From Halocaridina rubra (Eukaryota > Arthropoda > Malacostraca > Decapoda > Atyidae): DNA of 64,000 nt. Shown here one piece after another: positions 1 through 11,539 of the stretch. The stretch lies in the NCBI GenBank assembly GCA_037179515.1, contig JAXCGZ010015152.1, positions 1 through 64,000 of the forward strand, written 5' to 3'. The notes below the pieces were generated by a model that searched no databases, was not told the origin of the DNA, and saw nothing but the letters and a program-made list of their open reading frames with translations. Positions within the stretch are counted from its first letter, which is position 1. Each line of letters opens with the position of its first letter. The position numbers and the translations under genes were made by a program.

Positions 1-1394
1 AAAGCAAAGCCGTTATCAAAAAATACTACGCTTTTGATAAAAAATTATAATATTCTGATCTGATTCTTGTCCTGACTACACAATGCAACCAACCATCATC
101 TAGCACACAGCAGTTAATATTTATATCATTTCTAAACGACTCTAGCTAATAAATGGACTAACTGTTAATTTTTTTCTTTTGAAAAATAATAACGTGCTTT
201 TTAGAGTACTAATTGTTGATGCTTGTAATTTGCAAAGGGAAGAAAGAGAAAACGCTAAAGTATTTCATAGTTTTAGCAAAAGATATTAAGTTTTAGAGAA
301 TCAAAATAGACACAGACCAGGAGACGAAGAATTATATCCAATAGGTTCTTTTAAGCGAGCAACATTGAGTAAATACACATACACAACTTGCTCACCAAGC
401 ACCAAGTACTCGCACAGCTGATGTACACACTGTTTCGAAACTCTGATGGTTAACTTATATGCAAAACTATCAAGAAATCCCAAGCGTGGCTACTAATTTA
501 GCAAGTTCATTTAAATAACTCTGAATTCAGGTTTTATATTCATTGTATAAATGATGTCCCATAAGTACTGGAAAATTACACAAAGCTGGAGATGACTTCA
601 ACCTCTCGCCATGACAAAATAACTACGCAGGTTGCAACTTTTGTCAGTATTGATGGCTGCACAATTGCTCTCGATGCGATTAATTGGAACTAAGAAATAG
701 TTTTATTTGATACATTCGTGCATGGGCACGTATACGTGCCAAAAGTTATGAAATATTCATGGAAATATAGACATTAAATCATTACACAAACATTAGTGGA
801 ATAACTTAAGAGTGAACTTTTCCCCTTTCACACTTAATTACACCAGAGTTCCTCGACCCAAGTTTGAGCGTAAGGGGGATTTCATTAATTACCACAACAC
901 GGAGCCTAAAATTGGAAGTATCGAAATGTCCAATGATGTCATAACCGGTTATTGATTTTCATGCTGCCTAGAGGCAAATATAAAAATATAAAAAAAGATT
1001 TTTAGTGATTGTCTAGACAATATCATTGGATAGAAAAATCGACAATAGCACTAATGGAAGGGTGACAGTAAATAAAAGTAATAGATATCATTTGCTAATT
1101 AGTAAAAAAAAAATACCTATACCCTGCTTTTTTATCTAGACATAACAGTATTCAAAAGACATGCAAAAAAAGATTTTTGGCGACATTACCTTCGTTGAAA
1201 GTCCAGCCCTGGTTATGTTTTCTTTCCCCATGAATAAATTATTTCTGATAATTCTGCATAGATTACAACATGAACACTTTATCCACTGAAAAATCTTCTT
1301 TAATAACTCGTAAATAGGATGTTTAAGCATTTTTTTCTTTATTTAAGATCCTTATTCACGAAAAAAATTCTGCCATAATTAATTTTCATTGCAG
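1..1394. other. Flank or intron 5' of the cuticle gene, no exon found
   Basis: AT-rich sequence with no convincing coding region. The next exon opens at 1395 directly after a splice acceptor (ttttcattgcag), so at least the right part should be an intron of the cuticle gene. Cuticle protein genes usually have a tiny first exon carrying the start codon and a few residues. I could not identify one here; it may lie in this stretch or left of the window. Confidence 0.5.
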
Positions 1395-2598
1395 GCTCTG
1401 TTGTTGTCATTCGTTTCCATATGTTGGAGCAAACCAACCACTGTGGTCAACTTCAGTCCAGAAGGAGATGCTCCGGGTGTTGCCCCAGGGTTTGCCTACG
1501 CCTTCCGTGCCCCAGCTCCCCTTTTCACTCCCACCTCGATATTCAATCGTTTCCATCCCATTTCATCAGCTCCTTTAAGTAATCATATCTCAGCTCCACA
1601 AAATGTCCCTACCATACTTAAAACCCAGTACCACAGTCAGGATTTGCTGGGTCAGTATGCATTTGGGTATGTAGGTGATGCTTCCACGGCACACGAAGTT
1701 CGTACCCTTGATGGTGCGGTTCGAGGATCCTACACATACTTAGATGCCAATGGTGAATTACAGACTGCAAATTATATAGCTGATGACAAAGGTTTCCGTG
1801 TTGAAGCTACAAATCTTCCACTAGCCCCCGCAGCCCCTACTGTTTCAAAGATGCTGTTACCAGAGCCTGTTAAATTTACACCGGAAGTTGAAGCTGCTAC
1901 AGCTGCTCACTTGAAAGCCTTTGCAGAAATCAAGGCTTCAAGAAAATCAAAAAGATCTGTACCCTCCAAAGGTTACCTTCCACCTCCGTCTCCTGCTGTA
2001 ATAAAAGATTCAAAATCCTCCACTATTCAGATACAGAATGAAGATGATGAACTGCACATCCCTAAGTTCATAGATCTCCCAATTCCAACAAAGAAGCTTT
2101 TAGTTTTCCCATCTCCAAAGAAAATTTTAAGTCCTCCAGTTCCTGCTCCATTCAGAGTCCCAGTGCAACCAATTCCAGCAGCTGTGTCTAACCACTCTCC
2201 AATCGAGGCATTACCTGCTGTCTTGCCTCAAGCTTTATTTATCAAATCAGCTCCACAAATTCTCCAGTCCTTGACACCTACGTTCCCACTTTCAGCTGTT
2301 TCTGTTCCAGTCCCAGTCCCTGCTGTCCCTGTACCTTCAGTTCCTGTTCCCAGTGCTTCTTCTCAAGTGCTCTCGCAGTTTCATGCCCAAGATGAACTGG
2401 GTGGATACGAATATGGATACGCAAGGTGGTCCATCTGCTAAACATGAAGTTCAAACACCAGATGGTATAACTCGAGGATCATATTCCTATGTAGATGCTA
2501 ATGGTGAACTACAGACTGTATCATACATTGCGGATGATGTGAATGGCTTCCGGGTGTTGGCCACAAACCTGCCAGAAGCGCCTAAAGAGACGTTTTAA
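1395..2598 (+). pseudogene. Cuticle protein with two Rebers-Riddiford chitin-binding domains, frameshifted
   Basis: Main exon of a structural cuticle protein, secreted and expected to bind chitin. The exon opens after the acceptor ending at 1394 with a hydrophobic run (ALLLSFVSICWS) that looks like the rest of a signal peptide started in an upstream exon. A Pro/Ala-rich stretch follows, then a first Rebers-Riddiford domain (about 1630-1828, with GSYTYLDANGELQT and YIADDKGFRVEATNLP), then a Lys/Ser region with a dibasic KSKRS site (near 1950), a Pro/Val-rich linker, and a second domain (about 2383-2574, GSYSYVDANGELQT, YIADDVNGFRVLATNLP). The reading frame shifts at about 2424: one additional A after GYEYGYA ends the first frame at 2441, while the rest of the domain continues in the next frame to a TAA at 2596-2598. 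This is either a real one-base insertion or an assembly error. A possible poly(A) signal lies at 3186-3191. Confidence 0.85.
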
Positions 2599-3776
<1,178 letters not shown>

Positions 3777-3795
3777 CAAGGAAGAATAACAGACT

Positions 3796-3984
3796 CTTCC
3801 GGTTTTACGTCACGGACTCCCTTTTCTACCAAGGGCTAGGACGGTTGCCTTCTTGCGAAGGACTTGTTTTGGCAGATCCTTACCCTGAGTGCATGCCCTT
3901 GCCAACCTCAGACCGTGACGGGGCGCGAACCCTCGACCTGACGTCTCAAAGTCGCGAACGCTACCGCTTGAGCCACGGTGACTA
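3796..3984 (-). mobile_element. tRNA-derived SINE, family A, with perfect target duplication
   Basis: Read on the minus strand, the element starts with a tRNA-like head. It has an A-box-like tggctcaagcggtagcg and a B-box-like ggtcgagggttcgcgcccc, followed by a unique body that ends gacgtaaaaccgg. A perfect 19-bp direct repeat, CAAGGAAGAATAACAGACT, flanks it at 3777-3795 and 3985-4003, the signature of LINE-driven retroposition. A second copy of the family lies at 4571-4727 in the opposite orientation. It is not a functional tRNA gene: there is no foldable anticodon arm and the body is non-tRNA. Confidence 0.85.
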
Positions 3985-4255
3985 CAAGGAAGAATAACAG
4001 ACTACTCTCTATTGAATATGCCAGCAGTGCCATGCATATTACTTAAAATTTTCAATGTTTTGGCACTGCCCTGCCACCGTGGAGTATGCAAACTCTGTAA
4101 TCGAGTATGTAATGCTGATAACTGAGTCTTGTTCTGTGGCCAAAGCTAATGACTTTTAATACTATATTTATTCTAACATATATTTCGTTCTGGTTGACCC
4201 GCCTACATCATTCTCTGATCCTAAAACTATGATGGATGAAAGCTTTCGAAATTTA

Positions 4256-4826
<571 letters not shown>

Positions 4827-4828
4827 CT

Positions 4829-5840
4829 AAAAGATGCATGAACTAACTGCAAATTTCCCACTCGAAATCTAAGCAGCAGAGATAGTTTGCGCATCTATAG
4901 AACAAAAGTCTCTTTTTAGTAAAGACTTTTTTTTTCACAAACTGCATTAATAAAAGTAGTGATGCATAATAAGCAAACTTAAGTGAAACAATTCATGACC
5001 ATTAGACACTTTTAAATTACGTATTGTAAATTGAATAACAAGTAACTTATTAAGTGAAATATCAGTACGGACAATCATAACAAAACTGTGGTGTAAATTA
5101 GCGTAGTTATTGTGTTTGTCTGATTTCTTACTAAGCAATAGTACAAAGCTGATTGATAACATTGGAAACTTCATTAAAAAAAAAAAAAAAAAAAAGGAAA
5201 TGCGGGAGCCTACAATAACCACTTGTCACGAATACTCTCTTGGTTAGTTCCTCGAGTACAGGGCGGTTTACATGGTCAAGCGGTTCGTTGAACGCGGTTC
5301 GACAGACAAATGTTTGAAGTGATGTTCGAACGTGTGAACGGGGTATTTGGTTGTCGAACGCGTTTGTCGAAGTGGCGTGACGCGTCCCATGTGCCACGTG
5401 CAACTTGCGTTGCAGTTAACATTGCAATTTTTATATTGTGGTGAAAGCATATTATTATTTGATACTAGTTTATATACAGTAAAGAAAATTTATATGAAAT
5501 TATAGAAATTCAGACCTATTCATAAAGCATTCATTTTTTAGTAATGAAATTGTTCACGGAATATGTATCCACTATATGCAAATACACAAACATTAGTACA
5601 CATATTGGTATTAAGTATACATAAAATGATATATGCTAATGGCCATGCGGAGAGAGAAGATTTGTTTCTTCAAAAATTTAATTATGTAATTTTCTTCCAT
5701 TTTGTGGCCAAAGGTTACTTTTCATTTGACAATTGTGCATGGATGATGAAAATCGCTAAAGGGAATAAAATTATGGAGCTGTAAACCATTTCCTAGATCA
5801 ACACTTTCTTTTTTTTTTATTTATATGCATGTAACAAATA
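4829..5840. other. AT-rich stretch with a CpG-containing hairpin-like segment
   Basis: No gene is recognised. It includes a poly(A) run (about 5175-5193) and a distinctly GC- and CpG-rich segment (5257-5405) holding an imperfect inverted repeat built on gttcgacagacaaa and tttggttgtcgaacgc. That segment may be a small inverted-repeat transposon. The stretch ends at the copia target site AAATA (5836-5840). Confidence 0.4.
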
Positions 5841-6112
5841 TGTTGAGGTATGACTACTATGAGTCATGATGGTGGATAAAGAGCAATCTTGGGGATATAA
5901 TTGAAAGTCACAGTCACCGGTTATTATTTGTTTACTATATGAATGAAGCGCCATACAACGTTAAGACATGAACAAAAAGAAAATGCCAGCTTGGAAAATA
6001 TGTACTGGGCATATATATGAAAAATATATATCAATTATATTATTGTGAAAAATATTAATCTAATTAGTAAACTTAAGAAAAATATATTTGTCGATTAAGT
6101 TTACCCTCAACA
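5841..6112 (-). repeat. 3' LTR of the copia element
   Basis: 272-bp long terminal repeat, the downstream one in element sense. TG...CA ends are present. A G-run polypurine tract (sense: aagtggggg) abuts it at about 6113-6121. Its sequence matches the 5' LTR except for one base. Confidence 0.95.
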
Positions 6113-6504
6113 CCCCCACTTAAACTTAAGGTGGCAAATATTTAGCAAACAATGTATATATAAGTATACAGGAATCAAAGACATATTATAATATATAAGT
6201 AGAGCAGCAAATATCAAGTAAATTATTATAATGTAAGTATTAGACATGGCATGGAGCAGGTAAAATGGTAGAAATTTATAAAAGAACATAGCTAGGTAAA
6301 GAAGCAAATTCCTAGAAAACATCATATTCTTAGTAATCAATAATAAGGCATTCAACAAATTCTAATTTGCAAAATATTATATGCATATGAATAATAATTG
6401 GAATGAATGCAAAATGAAAAACAAAACATACAACATAGAGAAAAATAGAAATGGTATTTGCAAATTATATATAGAAAAAGATTATATATACAATGGTACA
6501 CACA

Positions 6505-9500
6505 TTATGTGGTGTATACGCTGCCCCTCAAGGAAGTAAATTTATTTAATTTATCCTTTGTTGCTGGCTTTGTGAAAATATCTGCGATATTATCGCTTGA
6601 AGGTACATAAACTAATTTAACTGCATCGTTCTGAATTTCAGATCTTATGTAATGGTATCTAATGTCTATATGCTTTGTACGCTGATGGTGTACAGGATTT
6701 TTAGCCAGACATATTGCACCTTGATTGTCTACATGAAGTGTTACAGTGGTTTTATTACCAGCATTCATATCCACCAAAAGCTGACTTAAAAACTTAGCTT
6801 TTTGGATGGCAGACGTTAGAGCAACGTATTCTGCCTCGCAGGTTGATAAGGCTACAATCTGCTGTTTTCGACTTTTCCAAGAAATCAATGGACCATCATC
6901 ACATAACATAAAGCCATATCCAGAGATACTGCGTCTATCAGATGACGCACCCCAGTCGGAATCACAAAACCCTTGGAGCTTAAGCATTTCACAAGTTTGC
7001 TTTTTGAAAGTCAAACCAACATTTATAGTACCTTTAAGATACCTTAGAACATGCCTAGCCATATTTAAGTGAGCTTTTGTTGGATTATTCATATTTTGAG
7101 ACAATATAGTTACAATGTAAAAAAGATCAGGACGCGTACAGGTCATAAGATATATAAGACTGCCAACCATCTCTCTATACAGTCTTGAATCGGGTAATTT
7201 CTCAGAATGGTTATCTATGACTTTACTTACACTCAAATCACAAGGAGTGGCTTTTGGTTTGCAATCTGTCATATTGAACCTATTCAACAGTTTCTCAATG
7301 TACCTTGACTGTACCATCACAAACTTCTCAGAATCATGTTTGAATTCAATACCTAAAAACCATGAAATATTACCAAAGTCTTTCATCTTAAAATTATGGC
7401 AAAGAGAACTTTTGGTAGCATTGAGCAAAGTTTCATTACTAGCAGCAATGATTATGTCATCAACCCAGATAATTATGATAATCTTTAAATTACCTACTTT
7501 CTTGGAATAAACACAAGAATCAGCAAGGGACATATCAAAATCTTGTTCTACAAGGAAATTGTGCAACAATTCATTCCAGTTACGTCCACTCTGTTTAAGA
7601 CCGTAAATGGATTTCTTCAATTTTAAGAACAGTTTATTACCCTTTTCATCAAATTTTACAAAACCTTCGGGTTGGTCAATGTAAATTTCACAGTTAATAG
7701 GAGCATTAAGATAAGCACTACTTACATCCATTTGATTAACAATTAAATTGTCTTGCATTGCCAGTTGTAATAACATACGAATTGAAGTGATTCTGGCAGT
7801 AGGTGAAAAGGTTTCGTGATAATCTAAATCACGCACTTGGGAATAACCTTTCGCTTCGTAGCGAGCCTCATATTTTTCAACATTATTAGGACATGATTTC
7901 ACAGTATACACCCATCTACCCCCCACTGCATATCTGCCATCAGGCAGTTGGGTTAACTCGTAAGTGTCACTTTCATTTAAAGAATTAATTTCTTCTTGCA
8001 TAGCATTAACCCATTTAGAAGAATCTGGGGAGGATATTGCATCATGATATGTTCTGGGTATATCTACCATACTGTAACAAAAATCAACAGAATATTTAGC
8101 AGCACTTGAATCATTTACTGTGAAAGAATCATCAAAGTCAGTGACGTATTCTCCCAAATACTTAGGAACAGTACGTTCCCTAGTAGGATATCGTCGTCTT
8201 GCCTTCACATCCTCGTCGATTTTGTCATTACCACTTCTGCCGCCACTCACAGGATTGACTTCATCTTGACCTTTTCCACTGCCCACGGGATCGTCGTCAT
8301 CTTCCATCGAGGTTGGATCATCGGAGTTCGATGTCGGTGGCATTGGTAAGGTTTCCAAGGAAATGGGTTCTTTGTCGGTTACGTGGCGATTTTCAACCAC
8401 TGGATTTTCTACTTCATGTTGAAATTTATCGGTGAATTTGACACAACGCACCCTTCTGACATTATTTTTATTTGGGAAATACACCAAATAGGCTGGACTT
8501 TGTTTATCATATCCCAAAAATATTCCTCTTTCACTACGAGGGTCCAATTTCTTTTTCTCTTGCACATAGGAATAACATACAGTTCCGAAAATATGCATAT
8601 CTTTCAGATTAGGTTTTCTGTCAGTGAATAACTCATAGGGTGTCTTTCCAGTTCTTGGGTTATAGCAACGGTTCCGGATATAAGCCGAAGCTCTAACAGC
8701 ATAAGTCCATAGACTTTTGGGCAAATTTGCATTTAAGAGTATGCACCTAGCCATGTCGTAAAGAGACCGCCAAGATCTCTCGACCGTCCCATTTTGATGT
8801 GGGGAATACGGAGCTGTGAACTCGTGTTTGATATAGTTTTTCAAAAGTAAGGATTTAAAACTCGTTGCTGTGAACTCCGTCCGTATGCATTTTACTTTCC
8901 CATATGGGGAACTATCAGCCAAGAACCTCTCAGTTGCAGCTACCGTGTCAGATTTACTTTTAAGAAAGTATACCATTATTATACCAGTGTAGTCGTCGAC
9001 GAATGAAATGGAATATTTAAAACCTTCTCTTGCAGCTGGTTCAATAAGCCCTGCTAAGTCGCAATATACTGACTTGAGCCTACTAGTAGCACGCTTGTCG
9101 GCTTCCCTGTTTCTATACTGGGACATTTTTCCGATAGCACACACTTCACAATCAGATTTTTCTTTAGGAGAAATTTTCATACCATCTACAACATTTTCTA
9201 GCTTCAATAAATCTCTAAAGTTGCAATGGCCTATTATTTTGTGCCACTCAAATAGGGAGTGAGAAACATTTTCACTTTCTTTTACATTATTGAGAAAATA
9301 CAATTTTCCCTCTTTTCTTAGAGGAAATACAGTGCCATCTGGAGCCCTTAGCTCAGCACATTTGGGATAAAAGTTGACAGAAGCACCTTTTTCATTGGCC
9401 GCATACACAGAAAACATATTTTGTTTATAGGAAGGAACATATAAGGCATTTTCTAGCAAAACTTTACATGGATTACCATTGACATCATACAACAACACAT

Positions 9501-10701
9501 TTGCGGATCCACGACCACGCGCAACGCCATTTGTTCGACTTCCGTCAGCCATCTCAATACAATGATTAGAAGGATTAAAATCACTGTCAAATTTCACAAA
9601 CTTTGAACCATCTTTTATTATATGAGATGTAGCACCACAGTCAACCATTAAATTATTATCAATATTATGTCTAACAGCATTATTACAATTATCATGTTCA
9701 AAAATATCTTCACTCCCACTGGCTTTAAAAAGGAACGAATGAGGCCGTTCGGTATCTGTACCATTATCTTCAGCACTCATGGATTTTGTTGAATTAGGGG
9801 GATTTTTCCTACATTCACTAGAGTTATGAGTTCGAGATCTGCATTTATGGCACCACTTCTTACTAAATCTAGATTTTCCTTTATTCTTCTCACTTTTATT
9901 CTTACAATCAGGAGATTTATGTCCTAAACTTCCACAAGTATAACAAGTAGGGGTAAAATTTCCTGCACTAGCCCTACCTTGGTTACTTTTATGGGTTACT
10001 TTCATAACATTATCGTCACTATCAAAAGTGTCATGTGCCTTTTCAGTCTCTTCAAAGTTTCTTAAAGCAATTTTAAACTCAGAAAAACTCATTGGAGTAT
10101 CTCTCTGTGTAATTACAGTAGAAAAAGTCTTAAAATTTGAAGGAAGGCCTTTAAGCACCATTGCAGTAAGGAGACTATCACTAACAGTCTCACCTGCCTG
10201 TTTTAATGAATTAGCAGCAGTCTCAGCGCGAATGACATAATCGGTGACGCTTTCATCGGCTACTTTCTTCAATAACGTAAGCTCAGTATATAGGCAAATA
10301 ACTCTCGGCTTACCTGTGCCCATGTAATGACCACGGAGTATTTCCAGTGCCTTACGACCGTTGTCTTTCGCCTCTCTTATCACTAAATTAAGGCTTCGGT
10401 CATCTAAAAGTTGAACAAGCTCAGCAAATGCATTAGCATTCTCCCCTGCATCAGGGGTTCCGGTGCCGGTCAGGACATCCAATAACTTCAGACGTCTCAT
10501 GTAACCGAGAAATTTAACTTCCCAAAGCTCAAATTTCGACTCATCACCATCAAATAATAATCTAGCACTAAGGCTGGGCCCATAACCTGTTGAGGTATGA
10601 CTACTATGAGTCATGATGGTGGATAAAGAGCAATCTTGGGGATATAATTGAAAGTCACAGTCACCGGTTATTATTTGTTTACTATATGAATGAAGCGTCA
10701 T
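6505..10701 (-). CDS. Copia Gag-Pol polyprotein (retrotransposon)
   Basis: Uninterrupted 1,398-codon frame. Two CCHC zinc knuckles (residues about 253-266 and 284-297, both C-x2-C-x4-H-x4-C) mark Gag nucleocapsid. DCGATSH (about 354-360) is the aspartic protease site. The integrase zinc site is H487, H492, C518, C521. In the integrase core, the first Asp (CDLAG, about 548) and the Glu (NGTVER, about 641) are visible. The conserved segment that should hold the second Asp reads IRTEFTATSF (about 606-615) and lacks it. RT carries WVDD in place of the usual YVDD, and RNase H has CDSDWG near its start. The frame runs into the 5' LTR. The first Met after the LTR edge comes late, so the likely start is Met30 (ATG at 10614-10612), inside the LTR. 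The integrase is probably inactive unless complemented. Confidence 0.95.
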   Translation of the reverse strand: MTLHSYSKQIITGDCDFQLYPQDCSLSTIMTHSSHTSTGYGPSLSARLLFDGDESKFELWEVKFLGYMRRLKLLDVLTGTGTPDAGENANAFAELVQLLDDRSLNLVIREAKDNGRKALEILRGHYMGTGKPRVICLYTELTLLKKVADESVTDYVIRAETAANSLKQAGETVSDSLLTAMVLKGLPSNFKTFSTVITQRDTPMSFSEFKIALRNFEETEKAHDTFDSDDNVMKVTHKSNQGRASAGNFTPTCYTCGSLGHKSPDCKNKSEKNKGKSRFSKKWCHKCRSRTHNSSECRKNPPNSTKSMSAEDNGTDTERPHSFLFKASGSEDIFEHDNCNNAVRHNIDNNLMVDCGATSHIIKDGSKFVKFDSDFNPSNHCIEMADGSRTNGVARGRGSANVLLYDVNGNPCKVLLENALYVPSYKQNMFSVYAANEKGASVNFYPKCAELRAPDGTVFPLRKEGKLYFLNNVKESENVSHSLFEWHKIIGHCNFRDLLKLENVVDGMKISPKEKSDCEVCAIGKMSQYRNREADKRATSRLKSVYCDLAGLIEPAAREGFKYSISFVDDYTGIIMVYFLKSKSDTVAATERFLADSSPYGKVKCIRTEFTATSFKSLLLKNYIKHEFTAPYSPHQNGTVERSWRSLYDMARCILLNANLPKSLWTYAVRASAYIRNRCYNPRTGKTPYELFTDRKPNLKDMHIFGTVCYSYVQEKKKLDPRSERGIFLGYDKQSPAYLVYFPNKNNVRRVRCVKFTDKFQHEVENPVVENRHVTDKEPISLETLPMPPTSNSDDPTSMEDDDDPVGSGKGQDEVNPVSGGRSGNDKIDEDVKARRRYPTRERTVPKYLGEYVTDFDDSFTVNDSSAAKYSVDFCYSMVDIPRTYHDAISSPDSSKWVNAMQEEINSLNESDTYELTQLPDGRYAVGGRWVYTVKSCPNNVEKYEARYEAKGYSQVRDLDYHETFSPTARITSIRMLLQLAMQDNLIVNQMDVSSAYLNAPINCEIYIDQPEGFVKFDEKGNKLFLKLKKSIYGLKQSGRNWNELLHNFLVEQDFDMSLADSCVYSKKVGNLKIIIIIWVDDIIIAASNETLLNATKSSLCHNFKMKDFGNISWFLGIEFKHDSEKFVMVQSRYIEKLLNRFNMTDCKPKATPCDLSVSKVIDNHSEKLPDSRLYREMVGSLIYLMTCTRPDLFYIVTILSQNMNNPTKAHLNMARHVLRYLKGTINVGLTFKKQTCEMLKLQGFCDSDWGASSDRRSISGYGFMLCDDGPLISWKSRKQQIVALSTCEAEYVALTSAIQKAKFLSQLLVDMNAGNKTTVTLHVDNQGAICLAKNPVHHQRTKHIDIRYHYIRSEIQNDAVKLVYVPSSDNIADIFTKPATKDKLNKFTSLRGSVYTT
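10573..10587 (-). promoter_or_regulatory. Primer binding site, initiator tRNA-Met type
   Basis: The 15 bases directly inside the 5' LTR read GGTTATGGGCCCAGC in element sense. They are complementary to the anticodon arm of eukaryotic initiator tRNA-Met (GCUGGGCCCAUAACC) rather than to a tRNA 3' end. Internal half-tRNA priming of this kind is the known mode of Drosophila copia. Confidence 0.85.
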
Positions 10702-10859
10702 ACAACGTTAAGACATGAACAAAAAGAAAATGCCAGCTTGGAAAATATGTACTGGGCATATATATGAAAAATATATATCAATTATATTATTGTGAAAAAT
10801 ATTAATCTAATTAGTAAACTTAAGAAAAATATATTTGTCGATTAAGTTTACCCTCAACA
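10588..10859 (-). repeat. 5' LTR of the copia element
   Basis: 272-bp upstream LTR in element sense, which should contain the promoter. The last 27 bases before its inner edge contain an in-frame ATG (10614-10612) that probably starts the polyprotein, so R/U5 would be partly coding. Confidence 0.95.
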
Positions 10860-11051
10860 AAATATATTCGGTATATTCAAAACATATTTATCATTTCCTA
10901 TTTTAAAATTTCACGACTTATTTTACCTTACTAAAATATTAATTGTGCCAAAAAATTTTAGGTATTCTACACATGCGCCCGTAAGTAAAAACGTTTGACA
11001 AACACCGATCCAATATGTCAAAAAGTGGAAGATAAAATTGCTTTATATGTC

Positions 11052-11200
11052 AATATTAGTCCCCATTATTGGGGTGGACACAGAATGGAGCTGGGAAATT
11101 AAGGCTATATGCCCTTTGTAGTGTTCCGCCGTGGGCTCGACTGCAGGCTTGTCACCTCCGGAGTCGAGTATTCTAACCACTACACTATGGCGATCCCCAT
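11052..11200 (-). mobile_element. SINE family B copy
   Basis: Reverse-oriented copy. From its 3' end, plus strand, it reads tagtccccattattggggtg, gacacagaatggagctggg, and ends in a degenerate tRNA-like head (cgagtattctaaccactaca). It shares the GTGTCCACCCC / GGGGATTAATAGTGACACA core with about ten other copies in the window. Confidence 0.75.
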
Positions 11201-11459
11201 GTATAGTTATTTCACTAACTTGCCAAAATCCAAACCGCCACGCAAATATACCGTTAAATGTGTCACTAACTATAGCCTATTCGTTCAGACTTTGCCCTGG
11301 GCAGTGGAGAAGGGAGAAATGTTCATTCCCTCCTTATTTTCTCCACAGCTACTTTACAATAATTAGTCCCGACTGGTTTGAACTGTAGCAGGAATAGGCT
11401 ATAAGTATTAGAGAGACTTCCACGTAAGATCCCGAAATGTAATATATTTCAACAGTAGA

Positions 11460-11538
<79 letters not shown>
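11460..11538. repeat. (ATT)n microsatellite
   Basis: Perfect ATT trinucleotide array of about 26 units. Confidence 0.97.
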
Positions 11539-11539
11539 G

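Larger units (their letters stand above)
5841..10859 (-). mobile_element. Complete Ty1/copia LTR retrotransposon
   Basis: A full-length element inserted in minus orientation. Two 272-bp LTRs (5841-6112 and 10588-10859) start TGTTGAGG and end CCTCAACA on the plus strand, and in my reading differ only at 5951 (C) versus 10698 (T). The 5-bp direct repeat AAATA flanks both ends (5836-5840 and 10860-10864). The primer binding site lies directly inside the 5' LTR (right) and a purine-rich tract directly inside the 3' LTR (left). One open frame covers Gag, protease, integrase, reverse transcriptase and RNase H in the copia order (integrase before RT). The near-identical LTRs indicate a recent insertion. 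The WVDD active site and short LTRs recall the GalEa-type copia elements reported from crustaceans, but that clade call needs a tree. Confidence 0.96.

Noticed and set aside
6806..10240. Plus-strand frames of 70-97 codons within the copia element
   Set aside because: Shadows of the minus-strand polyprotein; no motifs.
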